From assembly GCA_003250975.1 (NCBI GenBank), contig QKIY01000040.1, positions 40,622-104,621 on the forward strand: 64,000 nucleotides of DNA, written 5' to 3'. Shown here piece after piece: positions 37,611-47,735 of this stretch. Both the position numbers and the translations under genes were made by a program. The notes beneath the pieces were generated by a model. The model was not told the DNA's origin and did no database searches. It saw nothing but the letters and a program-made list of their open reading frames with translations. Origin of the DNA: Gammaproteobacteria bacterium. Lineage in GTDB: Bacteria; Pseudomonadota; Gammaproteobacteria; Eutrophobiales; Eutrophobiaceae. Position 1 is the first letter of the stretch. Every line of letters starts with the position of its first letter.

Positions 37611-38411
37611 TTAATAAAGCATCCTTAATCCGATACAGGCCAGAACTATGGCAAAAATGCGCCTGAGCATCAGGACCGGAATTGTATGGGCCAGCCTGGC
37701 GCCCAATGGGGCAAAGAGTACACTCGCAATAAGTATAGTGCCTGCGGCAGGAAGGTATACATAACCCAGGCTGGTGGCTGGCAGCACAGGACTGTCCAGG
37801 CCGGCATAAATGAGGGTGGCTGAACCGGCGACGGCAATAGGAAGACCACAGGCAGATGAGGTAGCGACGGCATTACGCATATTGACATTGCACCATAGGA
37901 AAAAGGGGACGGAGAGTGTCCCACCGCCAATACCCAGCAATGTGGAAACCGAGCCCAGTATCATTCCTGCCAAGCCATTTCCGTAAGGACCCGGCAATTC
38001 CCGCCTGGCTGATGGCTTGATTCCCAGACCTACCTGTAAGGCAACCAGGATTTCGAAAATTCCAAATGCCATACGTAGATTGTCACTCTCAAGCCGGTCC
38101 GCGACCCATGCCCCGAACACGCATCCTACAATAATACCCGGTACCAGTTGAAAAACGACCGGCCAGAGTACTGCACCACGCTGGTGATGGGCGTATGCCG
38201 AAGACATGGATGTAAAAACGATGGTCGCCAAGGAAGTGGCCAGCGCCATGTGCATCTGGATCTCGGGATTGATTCCCTGCTTTATAAATAGGAACAGCAG
38301 TGCCGGGACGATAATAATACCCCCTCCCAGACCCAGCAGGCCGCCAATCAGCCCCGCCAGGACGCCGAGTATGAGGTAGGAAATAAATATTGCAAACGGC
38401 AAAGAAAGCAT
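37611..38411 (-). CDS. TauE/SafE family anion exporter
   Basis: A 266-residue membrane protein with about eight helices and the TauE/SafE signatures GLIGGLLGLGGGIIIVPALL near the N-terminus and GSVSTLLGIGGGTLSVPFF in the middle, the two internally repeated halves. The family exports sulfite or organosulfur anions, among others. It is the first gene of the run with the CULT, DUF1499, YjbQ and DUF427 genes. With sat and tusA it fits sulfur metabolism, but its substrate is not shown. Confidence 0.9.
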   Translation of the reverse strand: MLSLPFAIFISYLILGVLAGLIGGLLGLGGGIIIVPALLFLFIKQGINPEIQMHMALATSLATIVFTSMSSAYAHHQRGAVLWPVVFQLVPGIIVGCVFGAWVADRLESDNLRMAFGIFEILVALQVGLGIKPSARRELPGPYGNGLAGMILGSVSTLLGIGGGTLSVPFFLWCNVNMRNAVATSSACGLPIAVAGSATLIYAGLDSPVLPATSLGYVYLPAAGTILIASVLFAPLGARLAHTIPVLMLRRIFAIVLACIGLRMLY

Positions 38412-38565
38412 TGGATGATTATACTGTGATCAAACAAGTACTGCAGGAGCTTTATCTTTTACCCAGAGATGTGCAATATTAGGCGTTCTGGGAGAATCGG
38501 TAGGATTTATCCCTCGCTCCGATGCACTAAGCTTATAAATTATAAAAATGAGGCAGTGAATTTTT

Positions 38566-40551
38566 ATGATCATGCGTTTATATACGGTGTTTTTAATTGC
38601 AGTGTTTTATATACCTGGGCTGCAGGCCACACCGTCGATTGATTCTGAGCTGCTAAAACAGCGCATTCTTTACCGTGAGGCGAAGATCGCCTTGCGCAAG
38701 GGTGATCATAAAAAATTTCTGCAACTCTCGGAGTCCATACGTGAATATCCACTCTACCCTTATCTCCGATATAACTATTTAACTTCACGCTTATCCAGTA
38801 TCGATAACAACGAGATTGCCGTATTTCTTGACGAATACAGTGATTTCCCTTCTGCAGAAACCTTGCGCCAGCGGTGGTTAAAGCGCATGGCCAGCAGCAA
38901 GCAATGGGATACATTCATTAACAACTACAGGCCACAACAGGACAAGCTTTTACGCTGCCAGTACCTTATTGCTTTATTGAATTCGGGCGATACAGAAACG
39001 TTATTGGAAGAATCACGTAATGTATGGCTATCAGGTGTATCGTTGCCTTCGCAATGTGACCCGGCATTCAAGTCATTACATAAGAGTGAATTTATGAATG
39101 ATGATCTGGTTTGGCAACGCATTACTCTCGCAATGGAGAAAAACAACCTGCGGCTTGCCAATTACCTTATCGATCTTCTGGAAGATAAAAACAATCGTAA
39201 ACTGGCAACTGATTGGATAAGCATTCACCAGGACCCGTCCCGTCTCAACATCAACGCTGGTTATGATGACAGCGCAATAAGCCGTCAGATAATCATTGCA
39301 GGGCTGGCGAGAATGGCCCGAACTGATTTGAATACGGCGATCATTCGATGGAAGCAATTTCAAAAAAGGTACTACTTTACACCCGACGAAGAGAACATTC
39401 TTGATCGTAAATTGGCCATACGGGCAGCACTCAAGGGCGATCCTGCCGCCCGAATGCTGCTGGACAATATCCAGCCATACTATACCGATGACACTATTTT
39501 TCACTGGCGGCTGGTCACCGCCCTGGATATTCAGGACTGGCAAAAACTGAAGGAATGGACAGAAGGCAAACCTGTCAGTGAAACAGTCAAATACCGCTGG
39601 TATTACTGGCATGCCAGAGCCCTTGAACAGACCGGGGATAAGGAACAGGCAATGCGGGTTTATGAATTAATCGCTGACCAGCGTGATTATTACGGTTTTC
39701 TGGCGGCAGACAGGCTCGGCAAGGAATACAACATGCAATATGTACCTACGCCTAATGATGTAGAAAAACGAAATGTTATACTGGCCTTGCCCGCAATCCA
39801 ACGTGCCTTTGAACTCCAGGCCATAGATGCGCAATATGAATTGCGTGAAGAGTGGCATCATGCATTGACCTACCTTGACGATGAACAGAAAAAAATCGCG
39901 GCTGCAATAGCATCCGAAAATGGCTGGCATGATCTCGCCATTATCAGCCTGGCTTCCGCGGAGGAATTCGATTATCTGGAATTACGCTTCCCGATGGCAT
40001 ACCAAACCATCATAGAAGACAGTGTGAAGCAACAACAGCTGGACCCAGGCTGGGTCTATTCACTGGTCAGGGCGGAAAGTGCCTTCGTTGAAGACATCAA
40101 ATCGCCGGCCGGTGCACTTGGTCTTATGCAGCTCATGCCACGTACCGCCAGGGAAACGGCAAGGAAAATGGGCGTAAAGAATTTCAAGACATCCTACCTA
40201 TTACAAGCTGAAAAGAATGTACCGATAGGCAGCAGATATCTGAAGCAGATGCTCGACAGGTATCATGGCAACATGATTCTGGCCACCGCAGCCTATAACG
40301 CAGGGCCTACTCAGGTGGATAAATGGTTGTCACACACCGGATGTACGGAACCCGATGTCTGGGTGGAACAGATACCGTTTTCCGAAACTCGACGGTATGT
40401 TAGCCGCATTATGTTTTATGCGAGCATTTATGACTGGCGCATGCAGAAGGATATCCAGCCCCTTGCAAAGAGAATGAGCCTTATACCCGCCAAGCCGGGT
40501 CTTCAGATTGCAGGTCTGGCTTGCAGTGGACAACACATCTCTTACAATTGA
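38566..40551 (+). CDS. slt: Soluble lytic murein transglycosylase
   Basis: A 661-residue periplasmic Slt70-type enzyme. A signal peptide (about residues 1-21) is followed by a long alpha-helical superhelix (U and L domains, about residues 25-480) and a C-terminal SLT domain with the catalytic glutamate in SLVRAESAF, then SPAGALGLMQLMPRTA and ATAAYNAGPTQVDKWL. It cleaves peptidoglycan to 1,6-anhydromuropeptides. Two ATGs two codons apart are possible starts. The next gene begins three bases after the stop. Confidence 0.94.
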   Translation: MIMRLYTVFLIAVFYIPGLQATPSIDSELLKQRILYREAKIALRKGDHKKFLQLSESIREYPLYPYLRYNYLTSRLSSIDNNEIAVFLDEYSDFPSAETLRQRWLKRMASSKQWDTFINNYRPQQDKLLRCQYLIALLNSGDTETLLEESRNVWLSGVSLPSQCDPAFKSLHKSEFMNDDLVWQRITLAMEKNNLRLANYLIDLLEDKNNRKLATDWISIHQDPSRLNINAGYDDSAISRQIIIAGLARMARTDLNTAIIRWKQFQKRYYFTPDEENILDRKLAIRAALKGDPAARMLLDNIQPYYTDDTIFHWRLVTALDIQDWQKLKEWTEGKPVSETVKYRWYYWHARALEQTGDKEQAMRVYELIADQRDYYGFLAADRLGKEYNMQYVPTPNDVEKRNVILALPAIQRAFELQAIDAQYELREEWHHALTYLDDEQKKIAAAIASENGWHDLAIISLASAEEFDYLELRFPMAYQTIIEDSVKQQQLDPGWVYSLVRAESAFVEDIKSPAGALGLMQLMPRTARETARKMGVKNFKTSYLLQAEKNVPIGSRYLKQMLDRYHGNMILATAAYNAGPTQVDKWLSHTGCTEPDVWVEQIPFSETRRYVSRIMFYASIYDWRMQKDIQPLAKRMSLIPAKPGLQIAGLACSGQHISYN

Positions 40552-40554
40552 GCC

Positions 40555-41523
40555 ATGATTATCAGGCAAATTTGTATTCTTGGCGGCACGGGTTTTGTTG
40601 GCCGGACTCTTGCCAACCGGCTGACACAGAAAGGCATTAAACTGCGCATACTCACGCGGAACCGCGAGTATCACAAGGAAAACCTCATACTCCTGCCGAC
40701 CGTTGACCTGATTGAGACAGATATTCATGAACCTGAAGCATTAAGAGCACAGTTTGCCGGCTGTGATGCGGTAATCAACTTGGTCGGCATACTCAACGAA
40801 AGAGGACGTGATGGAAGCGGCTTCCACCGTGCACACGTGGAACTGGCTGAAAAGGTCATCGATGCCTGTCTGAAAAACAGGGTTAAGCGCCTACAACATA
40901 TGAGCGCCCTGAATGCTGATCCGGACAAGGGAACAAGCTATTACCTGAAGTCAAAAGGGGAAGCAGAAAACCTGGTACACCAGGCGGGGCAAGAGGGACT
41001 CTATGTTTCCAGCTATAGGCCTTCCGTGATCTTCGGGCCTGATGACAGTTTCTTCAACCGTTTCGCAAGACTTCTGAAAATGACCCCTTTAGTTTTTCCC
41101 CTTGCCTGCCCGAAAAGCCGTTTTGCACCAGTCTATGTGGGTAACGTTGCGGATGCCTTTGTAAAAACCCTGACAGATCCAAAAAGTTATGGACAGCGTT
41201 ACAACCTGTGCGGTCCCGAAATCTACACTCTGCAAGAACTCGTGTCTTATACTTCCGAGTGCCTGGGCATCAAGCGCTTTATAATCCCGCTAGGTGATCT
41301 GGTATCACGCATCCAGGCAGCCCTGTTTGATTTTGTGCCAGGCAAACCATTTTCCACGGATAATTATCTCTCTGCTCAGCTTGACAGTGTTTGTGAAACA
41401 AACGACTTGGCCAGGCTGGGAATCACACCTATGACTATCAGGGCTATCGTCCCCCAATATCTCGCAAACAAAATACAACGCGCCCGTTATTACCAGTTCC
41501 GCAGCCACCTTTCGGGCAGGTAA
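40555..41523 (+). CDS. NDUFA9-like NAD(P)-binding epimerase family protein
   Basis: A 322-residue atypical short-chain dehydrogenase with the Rossmann motif ILGGTGFVGRTLANRL, NLVGILNERGRD, and SYYLKSKGEAENLV, where the active-site YxxxK is present as YLKSK. It belongs to the complex I NDUFA9 subunit family, whose bacterial members are mostly uncharacterised. It follows slt after three bases and cca follows after 57 bases. A substrate cannot be read from the sequence. Confidence 0.88.
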   Translation: MIIRQICILGGTGFVGRTLANRLTQKGIKLRILTRNREYHKENLILLPTVDLIETDIHEPEALRAQFAGCDAVINLVGILNERGRDGSGFHRAHVELAEKVIDACLKNRVKRLQHMSALNADPDKGTSYYLKSKGEAENLVHQAGQEGLYVSSYRPSVIFGPDDSFFNRFARLLKMTPLVFPLACPKSRFAPVYVGNVADAFVKTLTDPKSYGQRYNLCGPEIYTLQELVSYTSECLGIKRFIIPLGDLVSRIQAALFDFVPGKPFSTDNYLSAQLDSVCETNDLARLGITPMTIRAIVPQYLANKIQRARYYQFRSHLSGR

Positions 41524-41580
41524 CGCAGGCTCTGCAGTATACTACTTGCACTGAACTCCCAACGCAGGCAGGCTTTTCTC

Positions 41581-42801
41581 ATGGAAATCTACAAGGTTGG
41601 TGGTGCTGTCCGTGATAAATTACTCGGTATCCCGGTCAAGGATACGGACTGGGTGGTCGTCGGCAGCAGCCCTGAGGAAATGGAGAAACTTGGTTATCGG
41701 CCCGTGGGCAGGGATTTTCCAGTCTTCATCCACCCGGAAACAAACGAAGAGTACGCACTGGCCAGGACTGAACGTAAATCCGGCAAAGGCTACAAGGGGT
41801 TTGTCTTCCATACCTCCAGAGAGATCACGCTGGAGGAAGACCTTGCCCGTCGCGACCTGACTATCAATGCCATGGCAGAGGATGCCAATGGCAATCTGAT
41901 TGATCCCTTCAAGGGCGCGAGGGATCTGGAAGACCGGGTGCTTCGCCATGTTTCACCCGCCTTCGTCGAAGATCCCCTGCGGGTACTGAGGGTTGCCCGC
42001 TTCGCTGCCCGATTTGGTTTTCGTATTGCACCGGAAACTATGCAATTGATGGGTGAAATCAGCCAGTCGGGGGAACTCGAGGCCTTGACACCTGAACGGG
42101 TCTGGGCCGAGATGGAATCTGCTCTATCCGAGAAATACCCGGCCCGGTTTTATCTGACACTGAGAGCCTGTGGTGCGCTGTGCGTCCTGTTACCCGAGAT
42201 TGACTGCCTGTTCGGTGTACCACAACCGCCGGAATATCATCCGGAAATAGACTGTGGCCTTCATACAATCATGGTGTTGACCCAGGCCTCACGCCTCACA
42301 GAGGATACCCAGGTGCGGTTTGCCGCCCTGGTGCATGACCTTGGTAAGGGCTCTACACCGAGAGAAGAATGGCCAAAACATCATGGGCATGAAGCACGCG
42401 GCGCCACAATTATCGACAAACTCTGTCAACGGCTGCGGATACCGAACGACTATAGGGACCTGGCTATGCTCGCCGCCAGATACCACCTTGATTGTCACCG
42501 TATCCGGGAGATGCGGCCTGAAACTGTCCTGGACAAGCTGAATGCACTGGACGCCTTTCGCAGACCGGAACGCTTTGAAAAATTCCTATTGGCCTGTAAA
42601 GCCGACGTCCGTGGCCGCACCGGTTTTGAAGACAACGATTATCCGCAGGCCGATTACTTACGGCAGGCCTTGCAACTGGCAGGCAATATTGATACCCGGG
42701 AACTTGCCGGGAAGGGACTGAAGGGTGATGAAATGGGTAAGGCCATCACCGAAAAGAGGATTATGGCCCTGCGCGGCCTTATCCAGGATTCACGATTGTG
42801 A
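41581..42801 (+). CDS. cca: CCA tRNA nucleotidyltransferase with HD domain
   Basis: A 406-residue multifunctional CCA-adding enzyme. The nucleotidyltransferase head has the [10 protein letters not shown] motif and the catalytic aspartates in DTDWVVVG, followed by [10 protein letters not shown] and the nucleotide-selecting helix. The C-terminal HD domain shows VHDLGKG with HHGHE, giving the phosphatase and phosphodiesterase activities of the E. coli type. It starts the block cca-uppP-folB-plsY-tsaD-rpsU-dnaG-rpoD conserved with E. coli. Confidence 0.96.
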   Translation: MEIYKVGGAVRDKLLGIPVKDTDWVVVGSSPEEMEKLGYRPVGRDFPVFIHPETNEEYALARTERKSGKGYKGFVFHTSREITLEEDLARRDLTINAMAEDANGNLIDPFKGARDLEDRVLRHVSPAFVEDPLRVLRVARFAARFGFRIAPETMQLMGEISQSGELEALTPERVWAEMESALSEKYPARFYLTLRACGALCVLLPEIDCLFGVPQPPEYHPEIDCGLHTIMVLTQASRLTEDTQVRFAALVHDLGKGSTPREEWPKHHGHEARGATIIDKLCQRLRIPNDYRDLAMLAARYHLDCHRIREMRPETVLDKLNALDAFRRPERFEKFLLACKADVRGRTGFEDNDYPQADYLRQALQLAGNIDTRELAGKGLKGDEMGKAITEKRIMALRGLIQDSRL

Positions 42802-42812
42802 AGAACGGTCCC

Positions 42813-43610
42813 CTAAATATATATATAGATCAGGAACAGTCCCAGTAATATTCGGTAAATAACATAAGGCAGCATACCGGTCCTGTTGATCAGGGTAAGA
42901 AAAAACCTGATGGCAAGCCAGGCACTGACACCTGAAACGACCATCATCATAATAAAAGCAAGCGGGTCGGTAGGTGCGTCAAGCTGCACGTAGCGGTACA
43001 CTTCATAGGCACCCGCCATCACAATTACAGGGATGGCCAGATAGAAAGAAAATCTTGCCGCAGTCTCACGCTCAAACCCCAGCATTAGACCCGCCGTGAT
43101 GGTAATCCCGGAGCGTGATGTGCCGGGAATTAGCGAAAGCACCTGGGCAACACCGACCCACAGCGCATCTTTCAGCCTGATATTGCCACTACCCCGCAAC
43201 AGACTCCCTGTCCTATCTGCCCACAGCAATACCAGGCCAAAGATGATACTGCACCAGGCAATGACCAAAGGCTGACGAAACACCGTAGAAATTATCCCAT
43301 AGAAAAAATAACCGCACAGCGCTACCGGGATACTGGCGAAGATTATATACCAAGCCAACCTGGCATCCTGGGTTGTAGATGCACCGGACAGTGACGCCAG
43401 CCAGTCACGTGCGATTCGCAATAGGTCACTATGGAAATAAGAAACGACAGCAATCAGGCTGCCAGCATGCGCTGCAATATCATAGACCAGTCCCTGGTCT
43501 TCCCAACCGGCGATCTCGGGCATGAGGATCAGATGGGCAGAGCTGGATATGGGCAAAAATTCAGTGATCCCTTGAACCAGCCCAAGTATTAATAAATGTA
43601 AATAGTCCAA
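42813..43610 (-). CDS. uppP: Undecaprenyl-diphosphate phosphatase
   Basis: A 265-residue polytopic membrane enzyme (BacA/UppP) that recycles undecaprenyl pyrophosphate for cell wall synthesis. The two catalytic motifs are present: GITEFLPISSSAHLIL at the N-terminus and SLIPGTSRSGITITAGL in the middle. It converges with cca, 11 bases apart. Over-expression of this family confers bacitracin resistance in other bacteria, but here it is the housekeeping copy. Confidence 0.96.
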   Translation of the reverse strand: MDYLHLLILGLVQGITEFLPISSSAHLILMPEIAGWEDQGLVYDIAAHAGSLIAVVSYFHSDLLRIARDWLASLSGASTTQDARLAWYIIFASIPVALCGYFFYGIISTVFRQPLVIAWCSIIFGLVLLWADRTGSLLRGSGNIRLKDALWVGVAQVLSLIPGTSRSGITITAGLMLGFERETAARFSFYLAIPVIVMAGAYEVYRYVQLDAPTDPLAFIMMMVVSGVSAWLAIRFFLTLINRTGMLPYVIYRILLGLFLIYIYI

Positions 43611-43648
43611 TCTCTAAATTCCTGATAAAAGCTGAAAGTACGGCCAGT

Positions 43649-44836
43649 TTACAACCGTTGGCGTTGATCGAATTGCCTAAAGCCCATCAGCGGGAGGTTA
43701 ACCCCCCTGCCCAGTGCAATAACTTTGAATCTTTCTCCCATCTCCCCGGGCAAGGTCAGGAGTCGTGCCTGCTGTGCCCTTTCCAGTTGTCCGGTGACAT
43801 TGTCTTGCGTGTCTGTCTGCAGGACATCTGCAAGTCCACAGTCGATCAGGAAATGGGCCTGTGTAGTATAACCTTGCACCTGGAGACCTGCATTAACCGC
43901 AGCCTCAGCCACTGCAGTAAAATCCACCGAGGCCGTAATATCCTGCAGGCCAGGATAGTAAAACGGATCATCATGCACATGATGACGATAATGACACAAC
44001 AGCGTGCCCTGGATACGCTGAGGATGAAAATACTCCAACCGCGGGTAGCCATAATCTATAAACAGAATTACACCGCTGTGAAGTGAGTTCGCTACACCGC
44101 GTAACCATGTATCGAGATTCGGGTTGATTTCGGTTGTATAGCCTTCAGGATAGACTGTATCTGATCCGAATAAATACCGCTCAGCCAATTCCAGCTTGTG
44201 GCCTGACAGCGTACGCTGGCACCAGATGAATTTATTATTTTCAAACCCCACGGCTAGTTCTCTGAATTCATCTTGGATATTTTTTAACCTAAAGACGGGG
44301 AGTACATCCAAGATTTCATTACCGATGATTACGCCGGTCATAGGTTTTTCAGGAAGTGTTTCCAGCCATGTCAGGCGATCATATAAATGCTGTAATTTCC
44401 CCCGGAGGTGTTGCTGTTGTCGTTGCCGCAGGTCCGCGCTGGTTTCAAGTAAAAGATACCTGTCAGGCAATACACCCAGCCGTTCCAGTTCACGCAACAG
44501 TCCGGCTGCCATGGAACCGGTACCCGGGCCAAGCTCGAGCACCGTATTCCCCGGCAAACCCTCCAAAACCTGCGCGACCTGCCTGGCCAGGCATTGTGAA
44601 AACATATCGGATATCTCCGGTGCGGTAATAAAATCACCTGACTTGCCGATCTTTTCCGTACCGGCACTGTAATATCCCAGCCCCGGTTCAAACAGCGCGG
44701 AATTCATGAATTCATCAAAACCGATAATTCCACCTGCCCTTTCAATATTTTTTTGAATCCTGCTGCAGAGTTGCTTACAGTGCTCGAGCGCGTCCGCATC
44801 AGGCGATGGTAAATCATTCATAGAGATGCCGGTCAT
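43649..44836 (-). CDS. SAM-dependent methyltransferase, MidA/NDUFAF7 family
   Basis: A 395-residue protein of the DUF185/MidA family. The SAM-binding motif is VLELGPGTGSMAAGLLREL; before it come GIIGFDEFMNSALFEPGLGYYS and GDFITAPEISDMFSQ, both family signatures, and LFIDYGYPRLEYFHP follows. The mitochondrial homologue NDUFAF7 methylates an arginine of complex I subunit NDUFS2; the bacterial target is unknown. A second start lies at 44821. The gene is absent from the same spot in E. coli. Confidence 0.9.
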   Translation of the reverse strand: MTGISMNDLPSPDADALEHCKQLCSRIQKNIERAGGIIGFDEFMNSALFEPGLGYYSAGTEKIGKSGDFITAPEISDMFSQCLARQVAQVLEGLPGNTVLELGPGTGSMAAGLLRELERLGVLPDRYLLLETSADLRQRQQQHLRGKLQHLYDRLTWLETLPEKPMTGVIIGNEILDVLPVFRLKNIQDEFRELAVGFENNKFIWCQRTLSGHKLELAERYLFGSDTVYPEGYTTEINPNLDTWLRGVANSLHSGVILFIDYGYPRLEYFHPQRIQGTLLCHYRHHVHDDPFYYPGLQDITASVDFTAVAEAAVNAGLQVQGYTTQAHFLIDCGLADVLQTDTQDNVTGQLERAQQARLLTLPGEMGERFKVIALGRGVNLPLMGFRQFDQRQRL

Positions 44837-44910
44837 AAACTGTTATGTTCTGTTTATTGTGAATAACCTGTACACGACGCAAACAGCCAGTCAACAAATC
44901 ATATCAGGCA

Positions 44911-45642
44911 ATGACTGAATCTACAGCAATCATTACCGGCGGAAGTGACCGTATTGGTGCAGAGATATGTCGCGAACTGCACCGTGACGGCATGGATGTA
45001 ATAATCCATTATCATACGTCCTATGCTGCAGCTGATGCATTGTCAAAAGAATTGAATAATCAGCGTCCGGATTCAGCCCACTTATTAAATGCCGACCTTG
45101 TGAGCGTGAAATCCTGCATTTCACTGATAGAGCAGTCATATCAAATTAACCAGAGACTGGATCTACTGGTCAATAATGCATCAGCCTTCTATCCCACTCC
45201 AATCGAGGAAATCGACGAAGAAAAATGGAATGATTTAACTGATATTAATCTCAAGGCGCCCCTGTTTCTTGCTAGGGCTGCTGCTCCTTATCTTGAAAAG
45301 AACAAGGGTACCATCATTAATTTGATTGATATCTATTCCGAACGTCCTCTAAAGGGTTATATGATTTACAGCATCACCAAGGCAGGACTTGTAATGCTCA
45401 CACGATCCCTTGCCAGGGAACTGGGTCCGGATATTCGCGTCAATGGCATTTCTCCCGGTGCCATACTCTGGCCTGAAAACATGCCTGAAGATATGAAGGG
45501 GGAGATCCTGTCCAGGACGGTAATGAATAGGCAGGGAGAACCTGCTGATATAGCCAGGGCCGTACGTTATCTTGTCAGGGAAGCGAATTACACTACCGGA
45601 CAGATTCTGGTGATAGATGGTGGAAGGATGCTCTTGCCCTGA
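44911..45642 (+). CDS. Pteridine reductase-like short-chain dehydrogenase (FolM type)
   Basis: A 243-residue SDR with the cofactor motif TGGSDRIGAEICREL, the structural NNASAF, and the active-site YSITKAG (YxxxK). The TGGxxRIG motif and ASAFYPTPIEEI are typical of pteridine reductase/FolM, which reduces dihydromonapterin or dihydrofolate. The neighbouring folK and folB genes support a pterin role. It converges with the lipoprotein gene that follows. Confidence 0.85.
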   Translation: MTESTAIITGGSDRIGAEICRELHRDGMDVIIHYHTSYAAADALSKELNNQRPDSAHLLNADLVSVKSCISLIEQSYQINQRLDLLVNNASAFYPTPIEEIDEEKWNDLTDINLKAPLFLARAAAPYLEKNKGTIINLIDIYSERPLKGYMIYSITKAGLVMLTRSLARELGPDIRVNGISPGAILWPENMPEDMKGEILSRTVMNRQGEPADIARAVRYLVREANYTTGQILVIDGGRMLLP

Positions 45643-45650
45643 TACTGAGG

Positions 45651-46061
45651 CTATTTTAAATCCGGAAAATCGGATTCAATGAACCACCGTTTTACTTCTT
45701 TGTTATACCACCAATACTGTGTCTGATTAATTGTGTTAACCGTGCTATACCGTTCATCATAATAGTCGATTTTGAAAGGTACAGTGGCCTCTGTTACTTC
45801 ATCATTATTGATAGTCGGCTTGATGGCCTCCACAGATGTAACCTTGATATTTTTAAGATTTTCAAAGTCGACTTTCGGTCGTGTCCCGTCACGGTATATA
45901 TGATAACTGTAGGCATCAGTATATCTACCCCAGCGCAAGTCCGCGCCATAATGGATTACTGCTGTATTCAGGTCGTCGGAATGCTCTCTGGCTGCCATCC
46001 TTTGACAGGCTGTAAAGACCAGCAGAATCATTGCGATTAAAACAATTTGCTTTCTATACAT
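45651..46061 (-). CDS. Uncharacterised lipoprotein
   Basis: A 136-residue protein with a lipoprotein signal (MYRKQIVLIAMILLVFTAC, lipidated cysteine C19) and a soluble domain with many aromatic residues, ending WFIESDFPDLK. The domain has the look of a small alpha/beta fold of NTF2 type, but I do not recognise a family. It lies between folM-type and folK genes and shares folK's strand, 28 bases after it. Nothing links it to folate chemistry. Confidence 0.75.
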   Translation of the reverse strand: MYRKQIVLIAMILLVFTACQRMAAREHSDDLNTAVIHYGADLRWGRYTDAYSYHIYRDGTRPKVDFENLKNIKVTSVEAIKPTINNDEVTEATVPFKIDYYDERYSTVNTINQTQYWWYNKEVKRWFIESDFPDLK

Positions 46062-46089
46062 TTGCTACTCCCCCTATCCGGTTCGGGAA

Positions 46090-46611
46090 TTAATTCGAAT
46101 CACCAGCCTCTTTCAACTTGCTGTTAATAGTCATATCGGCTGGCCAGAGTTCCTGACCCGTCTTGTCAAAAGATGCCCACATATCTGCAAAAGTTAATCC
46201 TGTTTCTGGATGTTTTACATCACCAGCAATTTCAGCAAGTGGCTTCAGGACGAAGGCATATAAATCAATATCTTCACGAGGCAGATCAATTTCTTCATCA
46301 TGCTGGACCAAATCACCATATAACAACAGATCAATATCCAGCGTCCTTGGTAGAAAGCGCTGCTCATGATCAGTCCTGCCCAACGTGGATTCGATGTCTT
46401 TTAGCATCAACTTTAGTTCAGCAAGCGGAATGTCTGTAGTGAACCCGGCCACTAGGTTATAAAAATTATCTCCCTCAAAACCATAGGCCTTGCATTCATA
46501 TATGGATGAGATTTTAAGATCCTCAAATTTTTTTGCCAGTTCGTTAAGTCCGCCAAGTATACTTTTCTCACGGTTGATGTTGCTGCCTATCCCGACATAG
46601 ATGCGCTTCAT
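46090..46611 (-). CDS. folK: 2-amino-4-hydroxy-6-hydroxymethyldihydropteridine diphosphokinase
   Basis: A 173-residue HPPK that transfers pyrophosphate from ATP to the pterin alcohol in folate synthesis. It begins RIYVGIGSNINREKSI, and has the LGRTDHEQRFLPRTLDIDLLLYGD signature with its metal-binding Asp pair. It overlaps folB by four bases, and together they encode successive steps of the pathway. Confidence 0.95.
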   Translation of the reverse strand: MKRIYVGIGSNINREKSILGGLNELAKKFEDLKISSIYECKAYGFEGDNFYNLVAGFTTDIPLAELKLMLKDIESTLGRTDHEQRFLPRTLDIDLLLYGDLVQHDEEIDLPREDIDLYAFVLKPLAEIAGDVKHPETGLTFADMWASFDKTGQELWPADMTINSKLKEAGDSN

Positions 46612-46970
46612 TTCAGATCTTTTTTGCCTCTTTCAATTATTACACCCACATCACGCACTCCACGGACAGCACCCTGCTTATTAACACTTAACCGTAGCCA
46701 AGGAATCTTGAATTCATCTAAGAGTATTTCCGCAACACGTTCAGCCAGTGTTTCAACCAACTGGAACTCGCTCTCGCTGACAAATGCCATGACTCTTTTT
46801 GCAACGGCCTTGTAATTCAAGGCATCATCGATATTGTCGCTTTTTGCGGCCCTAGCAATATCAGTAGCCATTTCAATATCCAGAATGATAGTCTGCCTGG
46901 TCTGACGTTCCCAGTCGTATATGCCGATAATGGTATCGATGCGCAGGTCTTTAAGATAAATAATATCCAT
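46608..46970 (-). CDS. folB: Dihydroneopterin aldolase
   Basis: A 120-residue FolB that converts dihydroneopterin to hydroxymethyldihydropterin and glycolaldehyde. DIIYLKDLRIDTIIGIYDWER opens the protein, YKAVAKRVMAFVSESEFQLVETLAE covers the central helix with the substrate glutamate, and the final strands include the catalytic lysine in VNKQGAVRG. It overlaps folK downstream and diverges from plsY. Confidence 0.95.
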   Translation of the reverse strand: MDIIYLKDLRIDTIIGIYDWERQTRQTIILDIEMATDIARAAKSDNIDDALNYKAVAKRVMAFVSESEFQLVETLAERVAEILLDEFKIPWLRLSVNKQGAVRGVRDVGVIIERGKKDLK

Positions 46971-47135
46971 GCTGTTGTGGTCGGTTATTTGTCAGGAGTC
47001 GATGGTTTATTGTGTATATCATGTTATGGACAATAAATTCAAAATATACCTGAAATTCCGTCTGTTACCACGGACAACTGGCGAATTGTCTGAAACATGG
47101 CCGGGCTTGACCTATCAAGCGTGTCAGATTCCAAT

Positions 47136-47735
47136 ATGGCGATGCTGATACATATACTGCTTATACTGCTGGCGTACCTGCTGGGTTCTATTTCATCCGC
47201 GATTGTGGTTTGCAAACTCATGCGGCTACCTGATCCACGCAACCATGGATCCAATAATCCCGGGGCGACAAATGTCCTGCGCCTGCATGGCCGAAAGGCA
47301 GCCGCGTTGACCCTTGCGGGTGATGTGCTAAAGGGATTCCTGCCGGTCTTTCTGGCACACATGGTGGCAGCACCGGCGTGGGTGCTTGGCCTAACTGGAC
47401 TTGCTGCGTTTTGCGGTCACCTCTACCCGGTATTTTTCGATTTCAGGGGAGGCAAGGGGGTGGCTACCTTGATTGGGGTGCTGTTTGGCCTGGACTGGTT
47501 GCTGGGGCTGGCCTTTATCACAACTTGGTTCATCATGGCCCTGCTGTTTCGCTACTCATCACTGGCGGGACTGACTGCTGCTGCCCTGTCACCGGTATTT
47601 TCTGCAGTTCTGCAGCGATCTGTCATGCTTACCATCCCGGTCGCCATCATGGCCGTAATGCTATTCTGGCGGCACCGCAGTAACATCCGCAAGCTGCTGG
47701 TGGGCGAAGAAGACAAGATCGGACAAAAAGACTAG
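47136..47735 (+). CDS. plsY: Glycerol-3-phosphate acyltransferase PlsY
   Basis: A 199-residue membrane acyltransferase that uses acyl-phosphate to acylate glycerol-3-phosphate. Typical motifs are [14 protein letters not shown], then [17 protein letters not shown] and [17 protein letters not shown]. The start is uncertain: ATG 47136 or 47142 begins the first helix, while the upstream ATG 47097 adds a polar leader. It converges with tsaD (four-base overlap) and diverges from folB, as in E. coli. Confidence 0.93.
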   Translation: MAMLIHILLILLAYLLGSISSAIVVCKLMRLPDPRNHGSNNPGATNVLRLHGRKAAALTLAGDVLKGFLPVFLAHMVAAPAWVLGLTGLAAFCGHLYPVFFDFRGGKGVATLIGVLFGLDWLLGLAFITTWFIMALLFRYSSLAGLTAAALSPVFSAVLQRSVMLTIPVAIMAVMLFWRHRSNIRKLLVGEEDKIGQKD